Below, one piece after another: positions 1 through 8,500 of a stretch of 64,000 nucleotides of DNA (positions are counted from its first letter, which is position 1; each line of letters opens with the position of its first letter). The notes below the pieces were generated by a model, which was given only the letters and a program-made list of their open reading frames with translations, ran no database searches and was not told the origin of the DNA. Origin of the DNA: Paenibacillus amylolyticus (GTDB lineage Bacteria > Bacillota > Bacilli > Paenibacillales > Paenibacillaceae); NCBI RefSeq assembly GCF_029689945.1, contig NZ_CP121451.1, forward strand, positions 4,464,001 to 4,528,000, in the 5' to 3' direction. The translations under genes were made by a program, and so were the position numbers.

Positions 1-105
1 CCGGGTGAAACGGACGGCTGGATGTATGGTGCAGGATTTGCCGATCTGGACGGTCACCGCTGGAACCTGCTGTATATGGATGAGAGCAAAATGCCGAAAC
101 GTTAA
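1..105 (+). CDS. VOC/glyoxalase-fold protein, C-terminal end (partial)
   Basis: An open frame runs from the left edge to a TAA at 103-105 and gives 34 residues. The segment with FADLDGHRWNLLYMD is typical of the last beta strand of vicinal-oxygen-chelate (glyoxalase/bleomycin-resistance-like) proteins, where a D-x-D-G-H turn is followed by the W-x-x-x-Y-M-D end. The start and most of the fold lie outside the window, so substrate and metal ligands cannot be judged. Identity rests on a short but characteristic tail. Confidence 0.65.
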   Translation, partial: PGETDGWMYGAGFADLDGHRWNLLYMDESKMPKR

Positions 106-182
106 CAAAATTGCTGGTCCTTGATTAAGGCCACTGTCGCTGCAGCTTCCGATAGAATCATGTTCTTGTACCTCCAACAAGT

Positions 183-236
183 AAAAATGATAACAACATC
201 TGTCTAAAATAGTGGCTAGTTGTTGTTATCATTTTT
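183..236. terminator. Bidirectional terminator-like inverted repeat
   Basis: A 16-bp perfect stem (183-198 with 221-236) closes a 22-base loop, and T-runs leave the stem on both strands. It lies between the VOC-protein tail on the plus strand and the convergent TetR gene, so it probably ends both transcripts. The AT-rich stem makes it weaker than a GC-rich terminator. Confidence 0.6.
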
Positions 237-300
237 GTTGTTTTTACATTACCGTTCACTATCTGGTATTCCTCGTAACTGTCTTCATTTCTTCATACAT

Positions 301-981
301 CTACTTCTCATGTTCCTTGATCACTTGTTCGATCCCGAGCAAAATCAGCTTCAAGCCGAACTCAAAAGCTCCGTCCGTTCCCATTACCTCAAACATTCCG
401 CTTTTATACATCCTACTGAATAGCCCTGCTTCCTTTTCACTCATGGAGTCCAGTAGTCCGATCATCTCTTCACCCTGAAGTGCCTCGTTGTCCTTAATAA
501 CAGCAGAGATATTACGCTGATGCTGGTAATTGTCCAGAACGAAGTAAAAGACATAGTTCACAAGCGTAAGAACTGCCTGTAATTTCTGTTCTTGCTCTAG
601 TGGCGTCGAATCCATGCAGAGCAACATACGGTTGGTGAACCGGATCATGTCCGGCTCGTGGGGTAGCGTCATCATCATGAGCTGGGTAGAACACGGGTAT
701 CGACTGAGCACATTTCGGACAGTTATCGCAAGCCCTTCCATCTGTTCCTTCCAATCCCCATCAGATTGAAATTCATCCAAAATCATTTTTGATATCTGGT
801 TGGCTAGCCGCTGGTAAAGTGCCTGCTTGCTCTTGAAATACCAATATAGCGATGGAGCCTGAATGCCCAACTTGTCTGCCAAGCGCCTCATGCTGAACTT
901 CTCAATGCCCTCTTCCGCCAAAAGCTCCCACGAGGTTTCCAAAATCTTATCTTCCGAAATCTGAAGCTGTTGTTTTTTCAT
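301..981 (-). CDS. TetR/AcrR-family repressor with TetR C-terminal domain
   Basis: A 226-residue regulator. The N-terminal helix-turn-helix (about residues 9-55) reads through MRRLADKLGIQAPSLYWYFK, the usual TetR recognition-helix pattern. The remainder is all-helical and resembles the TetR_C ligand and dimer domain. It is transcribed divergently from a MATE exporter gene, and the gap between them has three copies of a 13-bp dyad. The likely role is a drug- or metabolite-sensing repressor of the exporter and of itself. The inducer is unknown. The ATG is at 981; no strong ribosome binding site was seen. Confidence 0.85.
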   Translation of the reverse strand: MKKQQLQISEDKILETSWELLAEEGIEKFSMRRLADKLGIQAPSLYWYFKSKQALYQRLANQISKMILDEFQSDGDWKEQMEGLAITVRNVLSRYPCSTQLMMMTLPHEPDMIRFTNRMLLCMDSTPLEQEQKLQAVLTLVNYVFYFVLDNYQHQRNISAVIKDNEALQGEEMIGLLDSMSEKEAGLFSRMYKSGMFEVMGTDGAFEFGLKLILLGIEQVIKEHEK

Positions 982-999
982 CGTTATCCGCCCTTTAAT

Positions 1000-1081
1000 C
1001 TAACAGTGTAAGTTTATGCTTTACAGGTGCATAAGTTCATGATAACATCTAACACTGTAAGGTTCAATCTAACGGTGTTAG
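1000..1081. promoter_or_regulatory. Three TetR-type operator repeats in a divergent promoter
   Basis: Three 13-bp near-palindromes of the form CTAACRGTGTWAG lie at 1000-1012, 1049-1061 and 1069-1081. The last, CTAACGGTGTTAG, is a perfect 5+3+5 dyad. The two right-hand copies start 20 bp apart, about two helical turns. They sit between the TetR gene and the MATE gene, where the local repressor would bind. That the TetR protein binds them is inference. Confidence 0.7.
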
Positions 1082-1096
1082 ATAAGAGCTAAATAA

Positions 1097-2469
1097 ATGA
1101 TGAAAGTAGTGATTCACATGGATGCAGAGAACCTCCATTACTTTGAAAAAGCACCGATTGCCAAAGCTGTAGCTCACTTCGCTGTCCCGATGATGCTGGG
1201 CACGTCAATGAGTGTAATCTATTCCATCTTGAATGCTTATTTCCTTGGTACACTGGGCAATACGGCCATGCTAACCGCACTCGCCTTAACGTTACCGTTA
1301 TTCGCAGTCATTATGGCGCTAGGCAATTTAATTGGTATAGGTAGCGGGACATTCATCTCCCGTTTGTTGGGTGAGAAGAAAGCGGATGATCTGAAGCATG
1401 TATCTTCATTTGCCTTTTACAGCAGTTTAGTTCTTGGAATTATTGTAATAGCTGTTGGCCTCCCTTTGATCGAGCCGATTGTTCATGGGCTGGGGCAACG
1501 CCGGACTCCTTCGGATTTACGAAAGAGTATGTCACGATCATGCTTATCGGTTCTCCATTTGTCATTTTGTTTTTTACGTTGGAGAATATCGTGCGCTCAG
1601 AAGGTTCAGCAATTACATCAATGATCGGCATGATGCTCAGTGTTGTCGTGAATATTATTCTTGATGCGCTATTCATCTTTGTCTTCCATTGGGGCGTAGT
1701 TGGTGTCGCATCTGCAACGGTCATCTCCAACATGGTTGCAAGTGCATTCTACGCTTACCATATCAGTTATAAGAGCCCCTTCTTAACCGTCTCCTTGAAA
1801 TGGTTCAAGGTTACCAAGGACATTCTAAGCAATGTATTCAAAATCGGAGTTCCTATCTTTGTTATGAGTGTTTTCTTGGGAGCGATGTCGCTTATTCTTA
1901 ACCTTTTTCTTGTCGAATATGGGGATCAGGCCATTGCGGGGTATGGGATTTCATCACGTTTGTTGCAATTTCCCGAGTTTATTCTGATGGGTTTGTGCGA
2001 AGGAGTCGTGCCGTTGATTGCCTTCTCATTTACAGCGAACAAATTACGCATGAAACAAACCATTAGATTCACAATTAAAGCTATTCTGGCCCTGGCTGTC
2101 CTGTTCGGCGTTATCGTCTATCTGATTTCTGACCACTTGATTGGTTTATTTACGACGGACCCACAATTAATTGAAATGGGTAGCTACATTCTCCATGTAA
2201 CCTTCTTATCCTTGTTTATTACAGGAATGACTTCTTTGTTTATTGGGATTTTCCAAGCTACAGCCCAAGGAACTGCCGCTTTTGTGATGTCCATCATTCA
2301 AGGAATTACACTGATTCCTGTTTTGTATATTGCGAATCAACTGAACGGTTTTCATGGCGTGATCTGGTCGCTGGTTATTGCGGATGCCGTCGCGTTCCTT
2401 GTAGGGGCCATCATGTTATATGCTTTGCGAACCAAGCTACAGCCGGATCTGGCACAATTGGCACAGTAA
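1097..2469 (+). CDS. MATE-family multidrug/Na+ antiporter (reading frame broken)
   Basis: Two overlapping frames together encode a complete MATE exporter of about 457 residues, the family's usual size. The first frame opens with FEKAPIAKAVAHFAVPMM and runs through the first membrane segments to IVHGLG. The second resumes with ATPDSFGFTKEYVTIMLIG and continues to 2469. The break is at a GGGG run (1492-1495), where one missing G explains the shift. The start could be the ATG at 1097 or the one at 1118, and neither has a strong ribosome binding site. Multiple hydrophobic helices and the LENIVRSEG motif after the break support MATE. The neighbouring TetR gene and operator repeats suggest inducible drug export. 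Confidence 0.85.
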
Positions 2470-2495
2470 TTTTGCTGATTGTATTACAAAAACCA

Positions 2496-2515
2496 CGGTA
2501 CCCATGTCGGTACCG
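2496..2515. terminator. Short GC-rich hairpin between convergent genes
   Basis: CGGTACC at 2496-2502 pairs with GGTACCG at 2509-2515 around a 6-base loop. It lies between the ends of the MATE and alpha/beta hydrolase genes. There is no clear T-run, so a terminator role is only positional inference. Confidence 0.35.
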
Positions 2516-2533
2516 CAGTTCGATAATCAATCT

Positions 2534-3529
2534 CTATTGGAGTTGCTTCATGTAAGATTTGAATTCCTCGGCAATTTCTTTGTATTTCGTATGATGCAGG
2601 TAATGTGAACCTTCCATCGGGATCATTTTGCCCTGTGCAGATTGTTTCACTTGCTCTTCATGCAGCGGAATCCAATTTGGATTGAGCTCGTTATTGGATT
2701 GAACGAATAAAAGTATTGGCATATCACGAGGGTAAGTGAGGTTTGATCCATTTTTGAAATTGGAACCCAAGTGTTCAAGCTCATCGACCATTGTCGGATT
2801 AGTTGAAACTTGATTCGAGATCAATCTCATCTGCTCTTTGGTATGTTCGTCGTATGCTAGTGATGCATCTGAATCACCGCTTACTTTCGCAATTACTCTC
2901 ATCAAGCCTGATTGTTTAAGAAATTTCATTAAGTTCAAAGGTAATTTAACATCCATGCCAGGTTGATTGGGAACACTGCTATCGATCCCGACAAAAGCGG
3001 AAACTTCATCCGGATACGTGTTCACATAAGTGGCTGCGTATAGTCCTGTGATGGAATGCCCCATCAAAATATAACGGTCAATTCCGAGCTGCTGTACAGC
3101 TTCATGAATTTCGCTGACGATATTTTCTGTTGTTCTCTCCGTCTCGGTTTGATCGCTTAGACCATAACCGAAAGGTTCGATGGCCACAACTCTGTAATCC
3201 GAGGTTAATTCATCAATTAACAATTTGAAATCAAGTACTGGCGACGGGGTTCCTTGTCCAGGCAAAAGCACAATGGTTTGTTCACCGCTGCCTTGAATGG
3301 ACACATTCATATTTTTCCCATCAACATTAACATATTGGCCATACGATTCAATTTTCTTTTTCTCGATCCCGGTACTGATTGTATTAACAACAAAGGTGAT
3401 GCTCATAAACAGCACTAACGCGCCGAGAATACCACCAATTATTTTCAGCCATAACTTCCGTTTTTTACGGCCCTTAGTCCCCGTTACTGTTGTATCTTCT
3501 GTTGTGTCTTTTGTTTTGTGCACATCCAT
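2534..3529 (-). CDS. Membrane-anchored alpha/beta hydrolase
   Basis: A 331-residue protein. A lysine/arginine-rich cytoplasmic stretch (residues 18-30) is followed by one transmembrane segment (about 31-52), then an alpha/beta-hydrolase domain that would face outside. Visible motifs are the oxyanion-loop region LLPGQGTPSP, the nucleophile elbow GHSITG, and a late catalytic histidine in MEGSHYLHH. The substrate is unknown; carboxylic ester or amide hydrolysis is the family activity. It is a single gene convergent with the MATE gene and upstream of the NCS2 permease terminator. A Lys/Thr-rich N-terminus before the helix is common for such surface esterases. Confidence 0.8.
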   Translation of the reverse strand: MDVHKTKDTTEDTTVTGTKGRKKRKLWLKIIGGILGALVLFMSITFVVNTISTGIEKKKIESYGQYVNVDGKNMNVSIQGSGEQTIVLLPGQGTPSPVLDFKLLIDELTSDYRVVAIEPFGYGLSDQTETERTTENIVSEIHEAVQQLGIDRYILMGHSITGLYAATYVNTYPDEVSAFVGIDSSVPNQPGMDVKLPLNLMKFLKQSGLMRVIAKVSGDSDASLAYDEHTKEQMRLISNQVSTNPTMVDELEHLGSNFKNGSNLTYPRDMPILLFVQSNNELNPNWIPLHEEQVKQSAQGKMIPMEGSHYLHHTKYKEIAEEFKSYMKQLQ

Positions 3530-3636
3530 CTTCTCCTGTCTTTATATCTGTAGAGCCGCTCTTGCGACATAGGTATAGTGTAATCATGGAAGATGTACCC
3601 TTCGTGACGGGAATATGAACGGAATATGAACTACCC

Positions 3637-3670
3637 AAAAGAGAGCTGCTTATTAGAGCAGTTCTCTTTT
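3637..3670. terminator. Rho-independent terminator of the NCS2 permease gene
   Basis: AAAAGAGA (3637-3644) pairs with TCTCTTTT (3663-3670), the stem extends inward through CTGCT/AGCAG across one G-T pair, and the loop is 6 bases. It is just past the stop of the minus-strand permease gene and gives a T-run on that strand; it can also serve the opposite direction. Confidence 0.8.
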
Positions 3671-3683
3671 GATTAGATTTTGT

Positions 3684-4982
3684 TTAGTGATCCAGGAATA
3701 CAAGCTGAATGAAGAACAATACCGCAAAAATGTAGAAGATTGGATGAACCTCTTTACCTTTGCCACGAAGCAACTTGAGTACTGGATAGAAGATAAAGCC
3801 TACGCCAATCCCTGTCGCAATACTATGTGTGAGCGGAGTAAGGATGATAATCAGGAAGGCAGGAAATGCTTCTTCGAGATCATCCCATTTGATTTTGCTA
3901 ATAACGTTAATCATAAAGTATCCAACAATGATCAGTGCCGGAGAAGTAATCGCCGGAATGCTTGAAATTACACTTACAATCGGTGTGAAGAACAACGTCA
4001 GTGCAAGAAGCACACTTACCGTAACCGCTGTCAGTCCCGTTCTTCCTCCTGCAGCCACCCCTGTGCTGGACTCGATATAAGCAGAGGTTGGACTCGTTCC
4101 GAGCAAAGCGCCACTTGTGGTCCCTACCGCATCGGCCAATAATGCACCACGCGAGCGTGGGAATTTGCCTTCCTTCAGCAATCCTGCCTGTTCAGCAACG
4201 CCTAGCATCGTGCCCGTCGTGTCAAACAGTGTGATCAGCAGGAACGTAAATATGATCGTATATAAGCCATTCGAGAATACGCCAGCCAGATCCAGTTGCA
4301 TAGCCGTTGACGAGAGGCCTTGCGGCATGGATACAATGGATTCCGGCATGTGGAATAGTCCCATGATCCAGGCCAGTATCGCTGTAACCACCATTCCGAT
4401 GAACAGGTAACCTTTCACATTGTAAGCCATCAGCACAACGGTGATAATCAATCCGATAATGGTCAGATAAGTCATTGGTTCAGCCAAGTTACCGATCGTA
4501 ATCAAATTCGATTCTGAGTCGGCAATAATGCCGGCATTTTGCAGACCTACCGTTGTAATAAACAACCCGATGCCTGCGGTTATTGCATGTTTTAAGCTTG
4601 CCGGAATGGCATCCAGCAACATGTAACGGAACGAAGTAAGCGATAAAATAATAAACAAAATACCTGCGATAAATACGGCTCCCAGTGCAACCTGCCAAGA
4701 TACACCGTATCCGGCAACTACGCTATAGGCAAAGAATGCATTCAGGCCCATACCCGGTGCGATGACGATCGGGTAATTGGACCATATCCCCATAATCAGA
4801 GTTCCCACAATACTTGCCAGTACCGTTGCTATGAATACTCCATTAAAGTCCATGCCTGTGCTGCTGAGTATTCCTGGGTTTACGATAACTATGTATACCA
4901 TTGTGAAGAATGTTGTAATCCCTGCGATAATTTCTGTAGGAATGCTCGTACCTCTTTCTTTGAGTTTGAACCATTTGTCCAT
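3684..4982 (-). CDS. NCS2-family purine (guanine/hypoxanthine or adenine) permease
   Basis: About 432 residues with many hydrophobic helices. The start region RGTSIPTEIIAGITTFFTMVY and the following APGMGLNAFFAYSVV are hallmarks of the AzgA/PbuG/PbuO branch of NCS2 (nucleobase:cation symporter-2) proteins. GTSPTSAYIESSTGVAAGGRTG is the conserved middle segment. Family knowledge predicts proton-coupled purine uptake; which purine is not decided by sequence. An ATG at 4982 and a TTG at 4988 both follow GGAGG at about 11 and 5 bases. The gene is preceded by a good sigma-A promoter and a 170-nt leader with a terminator, pointing to attenuation. Confidence 0.88.
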   Translation of the reverse strand: MDKWFKLKERGTSIPTEIIAGITTFFTMVYIVIVNPGILSSTGMDFNGVFIATVLASIVGTLIMGIWSNYPIVIAPGMGLNAFFAYSVVAGYGVSWQVALGAVFIAGILFIILSLTSFRYMLLDAIPASLKHAITAGIGLFITTVGLQNAGIIADSESNLITIGNLAEPMTYLTIIGLIITVVLMAYNVKGYLFIGMVVTAILAWIMGLFHMPESIVSMPQGLSSTAMQLDLAGVFSNGLYTIIFTFLLITLFDTTGTMLGVAEQAGLLKEGKFPRSRGALLADAVGTTSGALLGTSPTSAYIESSTGVAAGGRTGLTAVTVSVLLALTLFFTPIVSVISSIPAITSPALIIVGYFMINVISKIKWDDLEEAFPAFLIIILTPLTHSIATGIGVGFIFYPVLKLLRGKGKEVHPIFYIFAVLFFIQLVFLDH

Positions 4983-5033
4983 GATCAAGCCAGCCTCCAA
5001 CCTTCAAATTATACTCCTAAGCTAAAAACAAAA

Positions 5034-5091
5034 AATCCTAATTCTCATATAGGATTGTGATATTAACGCTCCTATATTCGTTGTTAGGATT
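5034..5091 (-). promoter_or_regulatory. Leader attenuator of the NCS2 permease: terminator plus competing pairing
   Basis: On the minus strand, AATCCTA (5056-5050) pairs with TAGGATT (5040-5034), followed directly by a T-rich run. This is an intrinsic terminator about 50 bases before the start codon. Upstream segments can compete: TATAGG (5076-5071) is complementary to CCTATA (5053-5048), and another AATCCTA copy (5091-5085) could capture the 3' arm. Such mutually exclusive pairings are the layout of an attenuator or riboswitch expression platform. The upstream leader shows no purine-riboswitch core that I can recognise, so the sensor is unknown. Confidence 0.55.
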
Positions 5092-5177
5092 AAAGATTTA
5101 ACAGCTATGCTCTATACGAAACATAAAAACGAAACATAAAGATACTCATCTCTGTTTTAACCTGAAGTCCATTTCGT

Positions 5178-5206
5178 ATTCTAATTAAAATAACATGCAA
5201 TGTCAA
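5178..5206 (-). promoter_or_regulatory. Sigma-A promoter of the NCS2 permease gene
   Basis: A perfect TTGACA (5206-5201) is followed after 17 bases by TAGAAT (5183-5178) on the minus strand. Transcription would begin near 5171, giving a leader of roughly 170-190 nt before the permease start. Confidence 0.75.
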
Positions 5207-5321
5207 CGATTTGACGATTTGTTCACAGTTATTTACGAACTATATATATACTATATCTTATGTTCATTCGTTTTTAGGGCTGAGTGTGTACACTTGATGC
5301 TCATTGTCTCTCCAACATATA

Positions 5322-5356
5322 AAAAGACTGCCAGCATTGTTCACTGACAGTCTTTT
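5322..5356. terminator. Terminator downstream of the 42-aa gene
   Basis: AAAAGACTG (5322-5330) pairs with CAGTCTTTT (5348-5356). The stem extends inward after one mismatch (CAG/CTG), and A/T runs on both sides make it bidirectional. It directly follows the stop codon of the small minus-strand gene. Confidence 0.75.
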
Positions 5357-5358
5357 GT

Positions 5359-5487
5359 TTAGTTTGTAGTAGGTTTCTCTTCATACTCGCTGGATAATTC
5401 CTTTAGCGATTTGATTTTACCATGGGGATGCTGTTCTTGCTTTCGTGACTTCCAGGCAGCTTCTTTTCGTTTCTTCTGGTCAGCCAT
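5359..5487 (-). CDS. Small basic 42-aa protein, possibly DUF6254-like
   Basis: This frame is short but well supported: an ATG at 5487 follows a perfect AGGAGG with 9-base spacing, and a terminator lies just past its stop at 5359. The product begins MADQKKRKEAAWKSRKQEQ, then HPHGKIKSLKEL and an acidic tail. It has no membrane segment or signal. The basic start, H-P-H-G-K-[IV]-K-S core and size recall small proteins of bacilli labelled DUF6254, but this is recollection without a search. Function unknown. Confidence 0.7.
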   Translation of the reverse strand: MADQKKRKEAAWKSRKQEQHPHGKIKSLKELSSEYEEKPTTN

Positions 5488-5594
5488 AAAAGAGATCCTC
5501 CTCTGGAAACTGAGATGTGTACTACCTCTTTAGGATGTCACTGTAAAGCATCTTTATTCTGTGTTTTTTAGCTGCCCAGAGGATGAGATAGAAA

Positions 5595-8500
5595 CTAATT
5601 GGCAGGACCCAGATTAATCAAGCTAACTTCGGATAATGAGACAGTCGTGTTGCCGTCTTCTGCGCCATCAATGTTACCCAGATCAAATGAGATGCGAGTA
5701 CTCGAATAGCTGGCTTCTGTTGCATCAAATGTAAACGTGAACTCCTGTTCTTCTGGAGTCAGATCAACTCGTGCCCCAAAGAATCCATGCCATTTATAGT
5801 TGGCAGCTGCGTCTACCCATCCAATTCCCAAACCCACTTTTCTGGACTTCTCCGCTTTGGCTTTAAACGTTAATTTGTATTTAAAACCTTGCTGTATGCC
5901 AAATCCTTCATTAATGACTTGACGATCCCATGGGTTATGTCCAGCATTACCAATCTTGGCATGAAGCTGTTGATTGCTAACTTGCATCTCAAGATCAGCT
6001 TCATTACCATCCGCGTAGGTAAACCAGCTGTCTTTACCTTTGGAGAAGTCTCCATTGGAGATAAGATTAACATGAGCTGGCTGCCCTCCTTGATCTGCAT
6101 TCGGATTAACTTCATATAACTGAATGTTATGGATGTTAATCGAGTGTTCACCTGTAGATAGCGGATAACCTAGTCCGAATGCAAGTACGGCTGCCGCATC
6201 CGGGGTATCCCCCATGGTGATTGTATAACTATACGACTGTGGATCCACAGTTAACTCCACTTTTTCTTCGAAATACTTCACAAAATCCCCTGCATTCTGA
6301 GAAAGGACCGCTTGCATAGATTTAGGACTTGAAGCAGATGCCTCGAAGGTAAGTCGGTATGATTTATTTGCATCCAGTTCGATCTGACCTTGCTGCAGCA
6401 ATGCATCCCACCATTCTTCACTTGTATCTGGCAAGTTGATTGTTAATCCTTTGCCCTCGTCATGTGAAGCTGTCAGATGATCAGGAATCAGCTCCCAATG
6501 ATTCAGATCCGCTGCAAGGTGGCTGTTCTGAACTTTGTTTAGTGAAATATCCACCCAACGGGTATTGTAATCTGCTCCTTCAAAATTGACATAATAGAAT
6601 TTGCCTGCTGTCAAGTTGGTACCCGGGAAATACACAGTTTTGTATGCTTGCCATCCCCCGTGTCTCCGAGATTCAGTTCGGATTGTGCAACGATTGTACC
6701 TTGTTCATCCTCAATGCTGAACCGTACCTCAGAATCACTTTTCCCACTGGCCATTCGAGCCGACAGAACATATTCCCCATCTTGGGCTACATCGATTTTA
6801 TATTGCAGCAGATCTCCCTGATCCATATAACTGACATGTTTTCCACCTTCTACGGAGTCCTCCAGTTGCAAGCCCTGCATCTCCCAGGCTTCGGTTGCAG
6901 GTACATGTGCGTAGCCATTGACCGACAGAGGTTTTCCGCGTTTTGTCAATCGAACATTGTCTACATATACCTTACCTTCCGAACTGCCGAATAACAGTTG
7001 TAGCTCGGACTGGGCTATAGATGTCCCATCGCCAATAACAATCTCTCCAGTATATGTCTTCATTTCTTGGTCCAAGGAAAGGTTTTTCCCCTGATGAATC
7101 TGCACGGAATGTCCATTGCTGCTGATAAGATCAATATCCATACTTCTCGGAGTATCTGCCTTGGCATCAAAGGAGAATCCATACGTTGAATTGGCTTCCA
7201 GTTTCAACTCCGGTTGGTTCACCGAAACCTGTTGTGGTTCACCATTTGTTTGCGTAACATCCACAACCAGTTGACGTTCCATAATCGGGAATTTCAAAAA
7301 GTTATTTACGCTGATCTGAGCCTTTGCACCTTCTTGAATGTTGCTTGACCAGAATCCCAGGCGTTCTTTACCCTGATCAAACGTTCCATTGTAAATGAAG
7401 TTGCCATCAGGTAACGCGTTGCGTTCAACCATTATCGGATCAGCCTCACCCACCTCGATCAGCCTGACATTGGCAAACCAAACGCTTGTATCATCCAGCC
7501 CCAGATTGAATTCGAATCTGGCATTGTTATCCGATCCATCCCGCATATTGAAGGTATATTCATAGAATTGCCAATCCGTCGTGAGTGCAAAGGTGTTATC
7601 ACCCGAATAATTCGTCCAGCTTTTTTCATATTGGTTCACTTTGGACATGATTGTACGGTTAGCAGATGCCTTCGCATCAAATTGTATTTTGTACTTTTTG
7701 TTTTTTTGGATGTACATCGGCATTTGAGTGAGTTGAACTGAATAGTTTTCAGTCCCCGATGCGTCAATAGTAACTTGTGCTGCTTTTCCTTTCTGCTCAT
7801 CATTTACAACGTTGACGCTACCGGCTCCATCCGCATTCGTAATGAATTTCCACTGCAGAGGCACTCCATTTTCTTCAGACCCTTCCGTAAAACGATCATT
7901 GTAGATTAGATTGCTATCGGCTTGTGGTTCACGCTGTTGTACAGGCTCGATGGGATTGGTTGTTACATCAGGCCATGTGTTGAGATTTTTATAAGAGTAC
8001 ACACGCACAAAATCAACATTCATCGTTTCAGAAGTGAATTCGCTCTCAGGTGAGCCCGGCCAGTCTCCGCCAACTGCCAGATTCAGAATTAGATAGAATG
8101 GACGATCAAATGGTGCAGGGAACGTGTAATACTCGGGTTGGCCCACGGCCTTTGTTTGCCAGTTGGTCACTTCATGATGCAGTTTACCGTCTACATAAAA
8201 ACGGATCATGCCCGGCAACCATTCCACCTGGAAATCATGATAATCGTCAGCAAAAGTTTCTCCCTCCGGAAGAGTAAGGCTTCCCTGATCATGTCCATGG
8301 GAACCATCAGGCTTCACACTATCATAGTGCAATGTGCTATATACCTTGTTATTACTCTCACTGCCACCAATAAGCTCCATAATATCGATCTCTCCAGATG
8401 CTGGCCATCCGCCATAATGCGCTTCATCGGTTGGCATCATCCAGATGGCAGGCCACATGCCTTTTTCAATAGGAAGCTTCGCACGTACAACGACTTTACC

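Noticed and set aside
1492..1495. Programmed ribosomal frameshift in the MATE gene
   Set aside because: No slippery heptamer plus downstream pseudoknot was evident, and the same kind of one-base break recurs in a dozen unrelated genes, so sequence error is simpler.
5001..5280. Purine riboswitch or paired PurR boxes before the NCS2 permease
   Set aside because: The conserved purine-riboswitch core (TTTCTACC and flanking loops) is absent on the transcribed strand. GAAC/GTTC pieces near 5234-5265 are spaced too widely for the usual PurR-box pair.
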